A DNA stretch of 49,916 bases from Neelides folsomi (Eukaryota > Arthropoda > Collembola > Neelipleona > Neelidae), in NCBI GenBank assembly GCA_034687125.1, contig JAQGBZ010000427.1, positions 1-49,916 of the forward strand, written 5' to 3'. The first letter of the stretch is position 1; each line of letters opens with the position of its first letter. The position numbers were made by a program, and so were the translations under genes. The notes below the pieces were generated by a model. It did no database searches, was not told the origin of the DNA, and was given only the letters and a program-made list of their open reading frames with translations. Below are positions 24,818 to 37,951 of the stretch, in pieces.

Positions 24818-25220
24818 TATAAAAATTACCAGTATACTATATTGTTTTAGAATTGAACTTTTAATTTATATTTATTTAGATTATTAAAGTTAATGATGAA
24901 GTTAATGGATTGTGAAGGAATATAAAAATACTTGAATGACACATTAAAGATTAAATTCACTATAAAATGATGTTTTCATGATCAAATAAGTAAAATACAC
25001 GTTTTTAATGGAAAATATTTTATGAAAATGTTTTTAGATTTAATTCTTTGTACATTATCCTGATACTTAAATAATTAAATTAGCATCACAAAAATAAAAT
25101 ATACAGTCCATTATATAAAATATATACTTTTTATATTTTATTTCGTTTATTGCGATCAATCAAAATTCATAAGTTTGTATTGTGGACAGAAGTTCATTCA
25201 AGGTTTCACACTTTAATTCT
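24818..25220. other. Spacer beyond the MITE
   Basis: AT-rich 400 bp between the repeat element and the 69-residue protein gene, including the latter's 3' UTR. Nothing else recognised. Confidence 0.5.
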
Positions 25221-25671
25221 TCATCTCTCTAGCCAAATCAGCAATCCAAAGATTCCAAAGTTAAGAACACCAACACCAATAAGAGTCTAAATACACATAT
25301 TTATCATTACCGACAATGAACGATAAATTAACAATAATTCAAATTATTAAAATAAAAGAATAAAAAGTGTAATTAAATTGTAACTATAATATTATATTTC
25401 ACGTAATATACTCGTATATATTTTACCAAAAGAATCAATTGATTTTCATATGGGATAATTAATTCAATCTCTTGTAGAAAATCGCCAGGTCGATCTCGCA
25501 CACCGAGGGTTGAAATGTCACTAATAAAAAGTAAATTAGGAAATTATTATTCTTGGTCTTGTATCGCTTTGAAACTAATTTTGTAGGTTATAAGAAATAT
25601 GTGTCAATAAGACTTTCTTACCATTTGTGTACTTTGTTCCATCCATCCCTAAGGTTTGACACATCTGGCAT
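25221..25671 (-). CDS. Small single-pass membrane protein, 69 residues
   Basis: Three exons, each too short to stand out as an open frame, join in phase: 25671-25622 (MPDVSNLRDGWNKVHK), 25520-25427 (GVRDRPGDFLQEIELIIP and more) and 25286-25221. The donors TG|GTAAGA and TTG|GTAAAA and the acceptors TTATTAG and ATTTAG are all canonical. The C-terminus LTLIGVGVLNFGIFGLLIWL followed by ER and a stop is one transmembrane helix with a very short tail. This would be a tail-anchored or type III small integral membrane protein. An in-frame stop lies upstream of the ATG, so the start is plausible, though another 5' exon using the CATTCAG acceptor upstream is possible. Family not recognised. Confidence 0.6.
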
Positions 25672-27683
25672 TGTTAAAGCCTTTAACCTAAAGGGCTGAA
25701 TGTCGATTCACTTGATAAGTCACAAGTCACAATTTCGGAAGATATGTATTATAAATATGTCCAAGGCTATTTTATGTTTTGTTTCCTAAATCTAGATTAA
25801 TACTAACAATATGGAAGGTTTTCTGGAAATTTTTGAGGAATGCTTTTGATTTTGTTTCGTTCTGATTAACCATAAGTTACTCTCATTTTTAACTCTCCTC
25901 TACGTTATAAATTACACCATATAAAAATACGTATAAATATGTAAAATGTATCAGGATGTTACTTTAATGGTAATGGTATAATTTCCTTACTTTAAAAATA
26001 TATGAAAATAATCGATTTCTATAAAATATCCCCTTATTTAGAAGAGTTATTCGAATTTAATGAAATATGTTTAATTCTCTCCTATTGAATTTCATTGTTT
26101 TCATTTTATGGTAGAAGTTGAAAAGCATACTAACCAGTATCATGAGTCAGTATCAGTACATTTTCAGAATTTCCAGAATACTTATATTTATAAATAAAGC
26201 AAAATATATAACTCCCTTTCACCATAAAAACAACTACCTACAATACCTCTAAAAGTAAGCATTTAACCATAATAATAAAGTGACTTTTAATTATTTAAAG
26301 TTTAGATGTGGTTAAAGTTAAACCATTATTATCTTTACATTTAAAAATCTATGAACTAGGAACATTGTATAATATAGCTTAAATATAGACATAACATAAT
26401 ATGATACATTATATAAAAACTATTAATAAAAGACATTTAATAAAAACGTAAGCATAAATATTGACAAACACGTACAATATAAAGCTTATTTTATTGACCA
26501 TGTGATTTAAATTGAATAAATCATTCAAGCAAAAAGACGCTTTTCTAATATGATTTGTACGAGTACTTTAATACTTGAAATTTCCAAGTTCGAGTGACTT
26601 TTGTATTATGAAAACTTGAAAATATCCTGTATATAAAACATCAATATCCATTTGATTATATTATAATTTATAAATAATAATAAGTTTTAAAATTAAAAAG
26701 TTTAAACAAATAGAATTTTACAATTTAGTATTTAATCTACTCTACTGATCTTCAAAATGGCAAGGAGGATGTTGAGGCAGTGAGGGAAAAGGAAGGGACA
26801 GAATTGCATTATGCAAATTTCAAACTCTTCATATACCAATATATTTCCAAAGTTTGAAATGAAATACAGTTGATATGAAGTTTGACCATATCCAACATTT
26901 TACCACACAATTTTATATCTATTAAATTATAGTTATAGTTCTAACAGCATACAGTTAAATTACGTGAGAAATACCAAGATTAGAATACCAAGAAAATGAT
27001 ATTAGATTTAATCTATATTACATGCAGGACAATTCAGCAAATCATTCGGAGACATTTTATTCTGCGTGTCTGAAGATACTTTTGTGAGACAAAGGATATA
27101 AAATATAATTCAAAGGAAATGAAGCAACTGAAAAAAGTATAAACTTTATCAAACAAATATACCAACTTATATTTGGTATATTTGGTACTTATACACCTAA
27201 AGTAATTTATAAATACAGAAACATGCATATTATCTTATATCTGTAAAATAAGATATACTACATTCCATCCAAGATATAAAAAGATATTAAAAGTATATAA
27301 AATATGTAGGTAGTATTTTATATAAAATGATTTAGTATAAGGAGAATGTCCAAGGTGCGGTGAAAGCATTGTGTGGGAGTGGAAAATGACGGGACAGTAA
27401 CATATACTATATGCTATATACATAAGTAGTGTATAGGATATGCCCGGGAGTTCTTGATGTCCGACTCAGGAGAAAAGACCTTGAAGGGCGTGAGAGTGTT
27501 GGGGGAATTTGGCGTCGGCGGGTGGTGCGGCGTTGTGAGTCGCTCCTTTCTTACATGAATGAGAATTTCTCCAAAAGCCCAACTCCCGAGTCTGTTCCCG
27601 ATCGTTAAGTTCGGCTCTGCAGATCCACTGCTGATGCTCGTTCTTCCTCGCCCCATACTTTTCCCTCTAGCTTGAAATCGAAA
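25672..27683. other. Head-to-head spacer between the small membrane protein gene and synaptobrevin
   Basis: 2.0 kb, mostly AT-rich. The final 350 bp (about 27340-27680) becomes GC-richer with many CG dinucleotides and is the likely synaptobrevin promoter and 5' UTR. An 80-codon frame on the opposite strand there looks like a by-product of composition. Confidence 0.5.
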
Positions 27684-30600
27684 ATGGAGACAGGAGAGTA
27701 AGAAAAAGGGATTTTAATCTTTTGCAACTAACCGACTCATCTTTGACCTAATCTCTAACACTGTAACACACAACCCCTTCATCAAAAGAGAATATGTAAG
27801 TAATAATTTTTGAATCCGCCCTTTGGGTCAATTTTTTACCTGTGAAGTCCAATTTTTGGTGTCCTCATTCTCAATTTACCCTTTTCGGTCCCTTCCCATT
27901 GATTCTCGATCCGAAGTCGTGGTGAATACCCCAGGAAGGTGAAGAATAGAATTTTTTCTCGGTTCGGTCCGATTTTCTAAATATCTCATGTCTTTAATTA
28001 AAAACCTTTTTAAGACGGTTTTAGGAGCCGTTTTATGGAGTATATTTTCAAATTTCCCTCGACTCCAATTTTAACATTCTTGAACTCCCAGTTCCTTCTT
28101 TTTTAATTAAAATTTTAATTTATTCAATGTGAAGGTTCTAAAAGTAAGTTTTATTCAAGTTTATTATTCCAATAATATTCTCTAGATATTCAGCGAATAT
28201 CTTTATGATGCAATTAACATCAAATTTTAACCACTGACATTTTTTAAAATTTTTACTGACATTTTAACGAAGTATTTCGATAAATAAAGCTATTAGCTAA
28301 AGCTTTAATTTAGCTATAATATAAAAATAGTAAATTTAATAGTTTGATAAAATAGTTTAATTAAATTAGATTCATAGTTAATAGTTTAGTTTTATAGTTA
28401 ACTCAAAGTAGTAAGTATATTAAATTCAGTAAGTATTTAAATTTAGCGTATATTAAAATTGTAGAATAATTATATTTAATAAAAAAAGATAATAAAACGA
28501 ATAAATTTGAATAGGGCTGCCCCGGGAGGTCTTGGAGCTCCAAATCCTGACGAAGTGCCCATCGAGAGAAAACGAACGCCACAACAAATCGCCGCTGAGA
28601 CGAACTTACGATGTACTCAAGCACAAGTCGACGAGGTAACTCAAACCTTTTTATCACTTTCCCATATTCCCCAAAACTAACCCTGACTGCTAAATGCACA
28701 AGTTTAAACCAATTTACAACCCGCCCCAGTTCTTTTCAATTTATTATTCAATTTTAATCTTCCCAACCGTTTGTGAGCTTCTTGGCATTTACGTCTTCAC
28801 GTTTGCTCTTTAACGAAATTACCCCATAAATTGAAATTTGCATCACATCCATTGCAACTCCCTACACCAAGGATGGGAAATTGAGAGGAAAACACAAACT
28901 TTACGAACCGAGAATAAATTTCATTATGTTAAATTCCTCATTAATATTTTGTAATTTTATTAAAGCTCTAAAATCCTATAAAGAATTTGTCATAAATTGA
29001 ACAATTTTAATTCTTTCCCTATTTGAGCAAATATCTAAATATTATCTTTGAAAATATTGAAAAATATCAAAGATATATAAAGGAAATGCTTAACGTATAC
29101 CAATATTATTTGAAGAATTTTAAAGGATTTTGAAGAGGCCAAAATCGTTTTTCACTGATTTGCCAAAACTTCCCAAGTTTGCCCTTCAAACCCCAAAGAG
29201 TCTTAAAAAGAATTCTTGTTGAAAGATTTGAAAAAAGAGTTTGTGGTTTGATCAGTTTGAGAATTCCGTGTTTTCCTCTGTTTGATCACTCCGAAACTCG
29301 GAATGTGTGTCATTTGTGTCTCTTTGTCTTTGTGTTTGTAAAAGAAGGTGAGAAGGGTCCTTTGAGTCGACCACTCCGTTTATTCAGTTTATTCAGAGTT
29401 TATTGGAGGTTTGAAAGTGGAAAAGGCCGGAAAAGTGAATTTGACAGCGAGAAGGCGAGGGAGGATCGTGAAGGGAAAATGGGAATTGTGGAAGATGTGA
29501 ATGGATCAATAAATTTCTCTTTTCCTTCCTCCCTTCATTTCCCATAGATTCTCCTTATTTTCCCCAAAGGTCTTTTCTCATGTGGCACGCGAGTTGATTG
29601 ATCAGAACGACATCACACACTTCCCAATAACTTCACTCACCCGCACAACTCTTCTTAATCCCACGATCCTTTCCTTTATGACCAAACTCACAAAGTTATA
29701 CTTATTCCTTTAATCCATACAGTTTCATTTATGAAGTAAATACAATTCATTCTATACGTACAAAAATGTAAGGGAATTAGACAAAAACGGCTATAGATCG
29801 AATTGAATTTACAGAATTTACTTTCTGCAAATGTCCAAGAATAAGAATAGAATTTTTTAGATTAATTCACCTGAAGTAAATATTAAATATTTTTAAATAA
29901 CATTACATAGTGTTTATATGTATAAGCTAATTTACTGTTAAATATGAAAGTATTAATTTACTTTGCTTTGTTTAGAATTTTAGAACATTTGGGGATTTGA
30001 CCATTTAACCTTCAAAGGAATTGGCCTTTACATTCCCCCCTTTCGTTTCCATTATTTGAATGCTTGTTGGGCCAACCCGAGCGTAAATATACAAAGTTCA
30101 ATTACAAAGAAGAGCAAATATTTGGGTTATTTGGGATTTTAAGCCGCTTTTAAGAACTTACTTTTAACATCACAATAAGCATACACAGAAAGTTTATTTT
30201 ATTCATAAATGATTATACAGCTAAATAGCAATACACAGCAATGAGTATCATACTCATGAATATTAATTATTTATATGGACAAAATGACATATTTTATGCA
30301 CACATTTATTATTAAATACATGAGATTTTAATATGGATTTAATATTATATGTATAGCCAACTTAATAACAATAATATGTACTCTATGTAGGATATGTATC
30401 TTTTCTTTATGTTAGCTTATTTAACTTTCATCTTGTGATGTTGCTGAGTCAGGATTAAGGAAAATTCATGTTTGACCAGAAGGGAAATTGTTTAAAGTTG
30501 AGAGTTCTTTTGCTAATATGAGAAGTTTGGGTGGAAATGTCAAAGTTGAACATTTAAACTCCAAGTTGGGCTGAAGTTGAAACTCTGAAATGTTGTATGG

Positions 30601-31869
30601 AGCGAAGGGATAATGCGAGAGTGGGAGGAACTGAGAGACACTTGAAGGCGGCTTTGATAAAGTAAAATGAATTATTGAAGCAAACCTTCTTGAAAGGGGA
30701 TGAGTAAAAGTGAGTTTAAATAATAAAGCCTCGCTTTCCTATCTCCTTACACGCACTTGCTTCACATGTTCCACCCAAAGCTCAAAAGTTGTATAAAAGT
30801 TTCTCGAGAATAAGAATTCTTTCTCAAACTCAATGATGTGAGAAATTAGTTCAAAGGGTTTAAAGGAAAGGGTTTAATGGAAATATCCTTAGGGAGATTT
30901 CTAAGAGAAGAATAATAAAAACGAACCAAGTTCCATTTTTTAACAATCGCTGAATCCAAACTTCAGAGTTCATATTACATACCTAATTGAATTGTATAGA
31001 ACCTACTTTATTATTACATTAAACATGGCCTATTATGTTACATATTAAATTAGGGAACACATTGTGTTCTGATTCGAATACTGATGCTAGTTTTACATTT
31101 TCCATTATATTATAATTTATAATAGGGACATAAGGGAGATCATTTGGCATTTCTTCTTTTTACATAAAAGGACATTTTACATCATTATATTTTCTTTCAC
31201 TTATAATTTCATAAAATTTTTCACGTAAAAGGGGAAATGCCTACTATTTATGTACATACAAATAATCATATATTCATTCTGGATGCCAATATGATCATGA
31301 TTCTTATGTAATGAGCTTTGGCACACTTACATAATATTAAGTAACTATGTAATAATGTAACATTTCATTATTGCATATAAAAATATTGAATAATTGAATA
31401 ATTTTTATACAAATTATCTTACTAATAACGGTTTTTCTCATTTCCCTTCAAGGTGGTAGACATAATGAAGACAAACGTGGAGAAAGTACTCGAGCGAGAC
31501 GCGAAACTCTCAGAGTTGGACGAACGAGCAGGTAAAGACAATTAGTCTTTTCTTCAAAGACCAATTTCCCTAAAAGCCTGCAGGGGTGAAAATTGGAATT
31601 TAATTTTGTACTTTAATGAATTTCCAGACGCTCTAGAAGAAGGGGCTTCGCAGTTTGTGAAGCAGGCCGGAGCTCTCAAGAATAAAATGTGGCTTCAGAA
31701 CATGAAAGTGAGAACTAATTGAATTTTAATACAAATTACCAACAAAATGATGAACTTTATAATTATTACCGGAGGGGAAACTTAATGCATTGCTTTTTAG
31801 ATGATGATTATCATGGGAGTGATTGGCGTCGTCGTCCTCGGAATATTTTACTGGAAATATGTAGCGTGA
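27684..31869 (+). CDS. Syb: Synaptobrevin / VAMP, vesicle SNARE
   Basis: Five exons give 120 residues: 27684-27697 (a 14 bp coding exon, METGE), 28515-28635, 31453-31531, 31628-31707 and 31801-31869. The SNARE coiled coil runs from about 33 to 92 ([20 protein letters not shown], then [20 protein letters not shown]). The zero-layer Arg is residue 60. The juxtamembrane KMWLQNMK leads to a C-terminal anchor at about 99-118 ([18 protein letters not shown]) and the end KYVA. It pairs with syntaxin and SNAP-25-type SNAREs to fuse vesicles with the plasma membrane. Length and sequence fit the VAMP1/2/3 - neuronal synaptobrevin group; which paralogue cannot be said. Introns 1 (0.8 kb) and 2 (2.8 kb) are long for this region. 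Confidence 0.96.
28636..31452 (+). other. Synaptobrevin intron 2 (2.8 kb)
   Basis: No convincing exon. A 122-codon frame at 29179-29547 lacks an ATG start and any family motif. Less AT-rich patches occur at about 29160-29560 and 30470-30800. Confidence 0.6.
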
Positions 31870-34800
31870 TGGACATCTTTGGAACAACCGCCACAAACAA
31901 AAATCATTTCAATCATTTAAGGAACCTCTTCGAGTCATTACTAAAAAAGAATTAATTAATTTTGAAATTAATTAATTTGAAATTATTTATTAACGATTAC
32001 AATATTTTTATTCCCTCTCAAGTTATGAACAGAAATTGTTTGATTATATTAAAAAATACTAAAAATGCATGGATTTAAAACCATTTGTCTTAAACGTAGA
32101 CTGATTGTGAGTGATGTAAAATGCTTTCCAATTCTTTTTTTCTGAGTAAAGTCAACTACATCGAAAACTTTTCAAAAAATCTTCATTTGTATACTAAAAA
32201 CATCCACTATTAAATAATAAGACTAAAAATTAATAATGGGAATAATGCTAGTTATAATTGCTAGAATTTATTAAAGTGCATGTTTTCACACGTCACTTTT
32301 AACAATATGAAAAAATAATTATGAGTTGCATAAATGACACGAACAAGATTCTTATAAGGATCTAAATAATAATTATACCATTAAATTAATTTATATGATA
32401 TGAACACAATATTAGTAATGTGATTAAAAATATAATAACAATAAATTGTAGTTCTAATTGAAATAGACCATTAGGAAATTATAGGAATTATATCTATAAT
32501 TATTAAGTAACTAGGAATGAATGCATTGGAGAAAAATACAATGAAAAAAGGTATAATGCGAACAGTTTGTGTATCATGGGAGAAATTGTGCGTACGGGAC
32601 TTAAACATTGTGCTTGTGCTATACACACGAGTAGAGCATTTCCATTTAAGTTGAAAATCAAAACAATATCAAAATGGGTGACGAATTTCAATATTTTCTT
32701 TCAATCAAGTTTTCAAAATTATATTAACTAAAATATGATAAATTGAACTAATATGTATTATTGGAAAAAATTGATAAAGGATTGGATGAAAAAGTAAAAT
32801 GGTTCGATTGAGTTAGTTTTAAAAGGAAAGTTTGTGCACATTCCAAAAAATAGTTTGTGATGGCCAAAAGAGGAAATGGAAAATAATTTTTTGAGAGATT
32901 TGAAAAGTTTAAAGTGGGAAGTTTGACGATGTTTAAATGAGAGGACTTGAAATGCTAAGAAATAAAAATGAGGGAAATAATAAAGTAAATTGAATTGTGA
33001 GGAAAATCATAAGATCAAGGAAAACAAGAATGTCTATAAAATACGATTAAATAATATATTTAAGAAATTAAGAAATTTTAAGAAAATTCCAAACTTGCTA
33101 GTAAATTCAATTGTGATGAATTTATATTTAATTCACTAACAAAACTAACAATCCAACTAGCAAGCTTTTTAAATTCTGCTATTCAATTTCAATTCGATTT
33201 AATTTAAGCCATATAAAAATTATTCACTTTAGAATTTAGAATTCAAGCACACATTTTACAATAAAACTCCACAGATTGCCTAACCTTTAAAGTATTGAAA
33301 TGGAAATAAATAAATATATTGATTGGTAAAATGATTATTGATTGGGCTTGTACAACGACTCAACGACGATTACTTAAAATGACTTTACGATCATTAAAAG
33401 AAAAGCCCATTTAATTAATATTCTTCCCAAGTCCTTTTTAATTTAAAAAACTGAGGGAATTGGAATTTTGAGTCAACATTGAAAATTATTTATCTAATTT
33501 GGTATGAGCTTCCTGACTAAACCACATTAAATTATTCTTCATTTTTCATGGATATATAGAGAGAATATGCAGAAAAAATTTCAATGAAGCAAATGATTAT
33601 GATTATTAACTACTGGTAGGTTAGGTTGGGAATAAATTTAAGATTACCAAACGTTGTTAGATTATATCTTCGTTATATAAAGATAATGTGATTGTCAATA
33701 TTTGTCGAAAATAAAAATAATGTAATTGTAATTGTTTTATGTAAAGAGTTTAATGTTGTTCAACAATGTATTTAACTATGAATGTAGAAATTATATATTT
33801 AAATATTTAATTAAAAAAAATCGATTTGTTAAATTGTTTGTCAATATTTATATTTATGCTTAGCCATGTTAAAAATTACCGAAAAACCTCTTCTCGGATT
33901 TAGCCATTCAAAAAATTTCAATAATCTTAATTTACCATTACAATTTATTTATTTAAAGATTTTTTAATATATTTTAATTCATTCAACTTCAACGAGACCA
34001 TTGTGGACTAAAACTGACATTATCTTGAATATACATGCACAACTTACTTTAAAATCTTTGTCTCGGAATTTAACCATTCTCAATAATTAAAATATTAAAA
34101 CTATCAGAACAAACGTTATGGGCGTTAAAATAATTTCAGTATTGATCTCTTTAATTTTGAAAAAGTGAACTATTAAAAAGTTGGTTAATTGTACTGTAAT
34201 TTACTTTAAATTTAACCACCCAGTAAGAAACGTAGAACTCAACGTTGTTTTCCAATCATTTAATTCAAACAGTTTATTTAAGTGGACGAGGATTAAATCA
34301 ATGGAGATAAAACTGGGAGTGTCCATGGACTCCTCAAGACAAAGAATTTCTTAAAAAAACTTTCGGCTCAACAAGTTTCAATAAATGAAGAAAGGAGACC
34401 AACATTTGATTTTAGTTGTAAATGAAATAGTCAACCTAGACTGAAACTATTATAAATAATATTATTACACTATGTATTTAAATAGCCTTCATTCTTTGCC
34501 TTAAAACAAAATGTAAAAGTGTGAGATAAATTCCATGTACCTTAATTTGATAATACCAATTTGACACACTCTGGAATGGAAACCAAAACCAAATGAGGAA
34601 TTGTCCATTTTCCCATTTCATATGTTAAAAAGAGTTTTTAAATGAAATGGTAAAAAAGAGGTGAAAGAGAAATGTCAATTGGGAGAGAATTGTTGTCCTA
34701 TGTTGAAAGCCATAAGAAGGTTTTTCCCTTCCAAACTAAAGTGCTTGAAAATTCACACACGAACAAACGGTCCTTTGAATTGAAGTGATTACTTTGTAAC

Positions 34801-37800
34801 AATTAATTCAATGTCGTTGTGTGGTACAGTGGAAAAAATATTTCTAATTATTATTGTATTTGTCAACCTACTTGTCGTGAGTCTTGTCATTCAATGTCCT
34901 CTTATGGTTCAATAAAAACTAAAAACTACTTGAACTTTCCCAATAGGATATTTGGAAATTTTGTTTAATTTCATATATAAAATATCATACCATATTCATC
35001 ATATCATATAGTACATACCTTCGACTTTTTATTTCAAATTCAAATTTTTCAAAAAATTCCACATCTGACTGTATGTATGTCTACTTACTTACAGTTTGTA
35101 TATAATTTCCTCACATAATTTAAATTTACAAATTATAATTTACAGATATAATTTACAAGCGCGTTGTGAATAAAATATAATAGATTTAAGAACAATTGAA
35201 GAAAAGTCCTACATATAATATGCACATAAATGTCATTTGACCCAAGCAGATGCGCTAAATTAGTAAAGTCTTATGTAAAAAGCATTAACGTACGTGTTAG
35301 TGGAGCTCACATGTAAAAAAGCATTCGCTTGGCATTAAGGCTGCGTACGAGTTTGGAGATTTGATCCCGAAACCCGGGTTTCTTTCGTTGAGGGAGGAGG
35401 AATATTCCCCGGGCGGAAACATTGAATGCCTCTCCACTTCTTCCACATTTTCCCCTCAAACTCCTTTTCAAAATGAACTTTCCTCGTCATTTCTTTTTAT
35501 AAACTCAACCACGATTCTAAACGGCCTAAAAATCCCTTCATGGCTCAGTTCAACAGGCTCAATTTCTTTGTACGCTAAATTCATAGATACCCATACATTA
35601 AATATTTGTAATTCAATATATAAAATAATAATTTTCCATACATAAGAGTTAAGAAAACTACAATCCAATTTTCTGAATAAATGTGTCAGAATTTTTTTAA
35701 ATTATAATCTAAATACATAATTGGACAACATTAATGTTTCAACTTGAATAAACTTTGGTAAGTATAACTTATTTATCCTAACTTATTTAAGTTATAAAAT
35801 TAACAGATAAACTTGGAAAGTTTCAATTATTATTATTAAAGTTAAAAGAATGTTACATGTAATCATTAATCATCCACTGTAAATTATTGTTAATTGGAAG
35901 AACCGAATTCATTTAAATGGTGGTTTAATTCCATTGGCGTAGTCAAGCCCATATGGTTTTTTTCTAATATAGAAACAAGAGCCAATTGTCATCAATTGTC
36001 ATTTCTTAATCAATTCAATCTTTTATAGATCTTTTAACCTCCTTTTATTTATTGATAGCAAACTTAATTAATATTTAAGCATTTAAATTCATACAGTAAG
36101 TATAAGAATGCTTTAATTTGTGGTGTCTAATCTATTATACAGACAGACAATATAACATGAATATTGAATATAATATTTATAGTATACAATTACATGGGCA
36201 TATTATATACCATAAGTCACAAGTCACCACATATGGAATATTTATTGACACGTGTCTTTAACAGATAAATATAAAGAATGTTCAGAGCTAAATGCAAAGA
36301 GAATTGATAATTGATCCAACATTAACCTAATAGAATTTTTGCTTAAGTTTTCTCTATACATTTATTCCTATCATTTTTGCGAGGAAGGAAGGAGAATTTT
36401 ATTAGGAACGATAAAATTTATTGCTTCCCAATACAAGTTTTTGCCATTACACAAAACACAATCGTCTGCAGTCTGCATTGCATATTTCGAATTTTGCAAA
36501 TTATCTATATTATATATTATCTGTATAAGAGTAACATACAAATATTCAAATTTCCAATATTTGAACTTCTGCCTTGCCAAAGCTACCATTGTAGCCTACA
36601 AGTTCAAATTTGCAAAAGTTTATTTTTAACTATTTATATCAGTAATCAATAATGAAAGTAAAATAGTAAAATAATTGTTTGATTATAAAAAATATTATAA
36701 TAATGCAGCCTTCGATTATTATTGTAAGTACTGAAAGATAATTAAATTTTATCCATTTTTTGTTACTCATCAATAGTCCAACTAACTAACAAATGTTAAG
36801 AGATAATTCCATTTACGTCCTTTAACTCAATTTATCAAAGTTATTCTTTCCGAACAAGAATTCCTTGATTAAAATTCCTGATAATTTGAAACTGTCCGAT
36901 TTATTGATACTTAAATCAAACCATTTATTGATAAATGAACAATCAAAATTAATTTTCAAAATTACATGTAAAATATAGATGATCATTTATAAAAAAAGTT
37001 TATCTTAAGTTACCCACAATTAAAATTGTTAACAAGATTTACATTGTTGAATTGATATTTAAACTCGGTAAAACTTGAATGAACCGTGTTTGTTTTTATC
37101 CATTGGAAAATCCATTAAAAGATAATCATTCACTTAGCTATTTAACTACAGATATTATACATAATGATATTTTTTCTACGTCCGTAGTCCGTAAGAGCTG
37201 CACGAAGGTTTATGAATAAAATACTAAATAATGAATTGTAATAGGGAAATTAAACGATCGAACAACTGTCGTTGATTCCCATTTCATCGATTCTTTATTT
37301 CATCATTACATTTAACAGAGAGCTATAGCTAATAAGGTCAAAAGTCCGAAGAGATTAGGAAAAGTGCAAAGTTGAGGATTTGACATTTCAATATTAATTT
37401 ATTAATTCCCATTATAACATTTACTCACAATCAATACGAATACTAATAGCATGTGTGTAAAATAGCTAATTTGATCTCTTTGCTCTTTTCAGTTCTCCTT
37501 CTAAATATCTATTTAAACAGTGTAAGTGTAAACAAATGCGTGTTTAACATTATCCAACACGCGGGAAGTAAAAATCGTTCTATAGCAGCGCTATAAGCAA
37601 TTAAAGTTCCAACTGATAATCAATCATTGAGATAAAGGCCATTAATTCTTAAATTACGCCTATGTAAAGAAGCTAATTTGTTAAGGATGTTAACAAGAAA
37701 ATATTAAAGTTCAAAAGTGTTCTATTCCTTGTGTAAGAGAAAAAAAATTTATTCCTTGTGTAATATTACTGGAAAAGAAATGGTGTTGACTATTCTATAA

Positions 37801-37951
37801 TTTATAATTGAAATGCTAAAAATTCACATATAAATATTCGTGTTCAATGCAAAATACAAAAATAACACTATAAATATACTTATAAGGTTAAAGAATATTC
37901 CATACTAAATAGAAAATTTTAAATTTAAAAATATTCAACAAGTGAATAAAA
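31870..37951. other. Gene-poor spacer (6.1 kb)
   Basis: Nearly uniform AT-rich sequence without exon chains, transposase motifs or tandem arrays that I can see. The one standout is a GC-richer island at about 35285-35560. The right end must hold the SLC22 promoter. Confidence 0.55.
35285..35560. other. GC-richer island in a gene-poor spacer
   Basis: Contains CG dinucleotides and the palindromes CCCGGG (twice) and GAGCTC, in contrast to its surroundings. Frames through it do not look protein-like. It could be an enhancer, a non-coding transcript start or an old insertion. Confidence 0.35.

Noticed and set aside
27414..27656. 80-codon minus-strand frame beginning MGRGRTSISSG
   Set aside because: It overlaps the likely synaptobrevin promoter, ends in an ordinary AT run and has no recognisable domain or splice partner.
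29179..29547. 122-codon open frame in synaptobrevin intron 2
   Set aside because: It has no ATG at the start, no motif and skewed low-complexity composition; it lies inside a well-supported intron.
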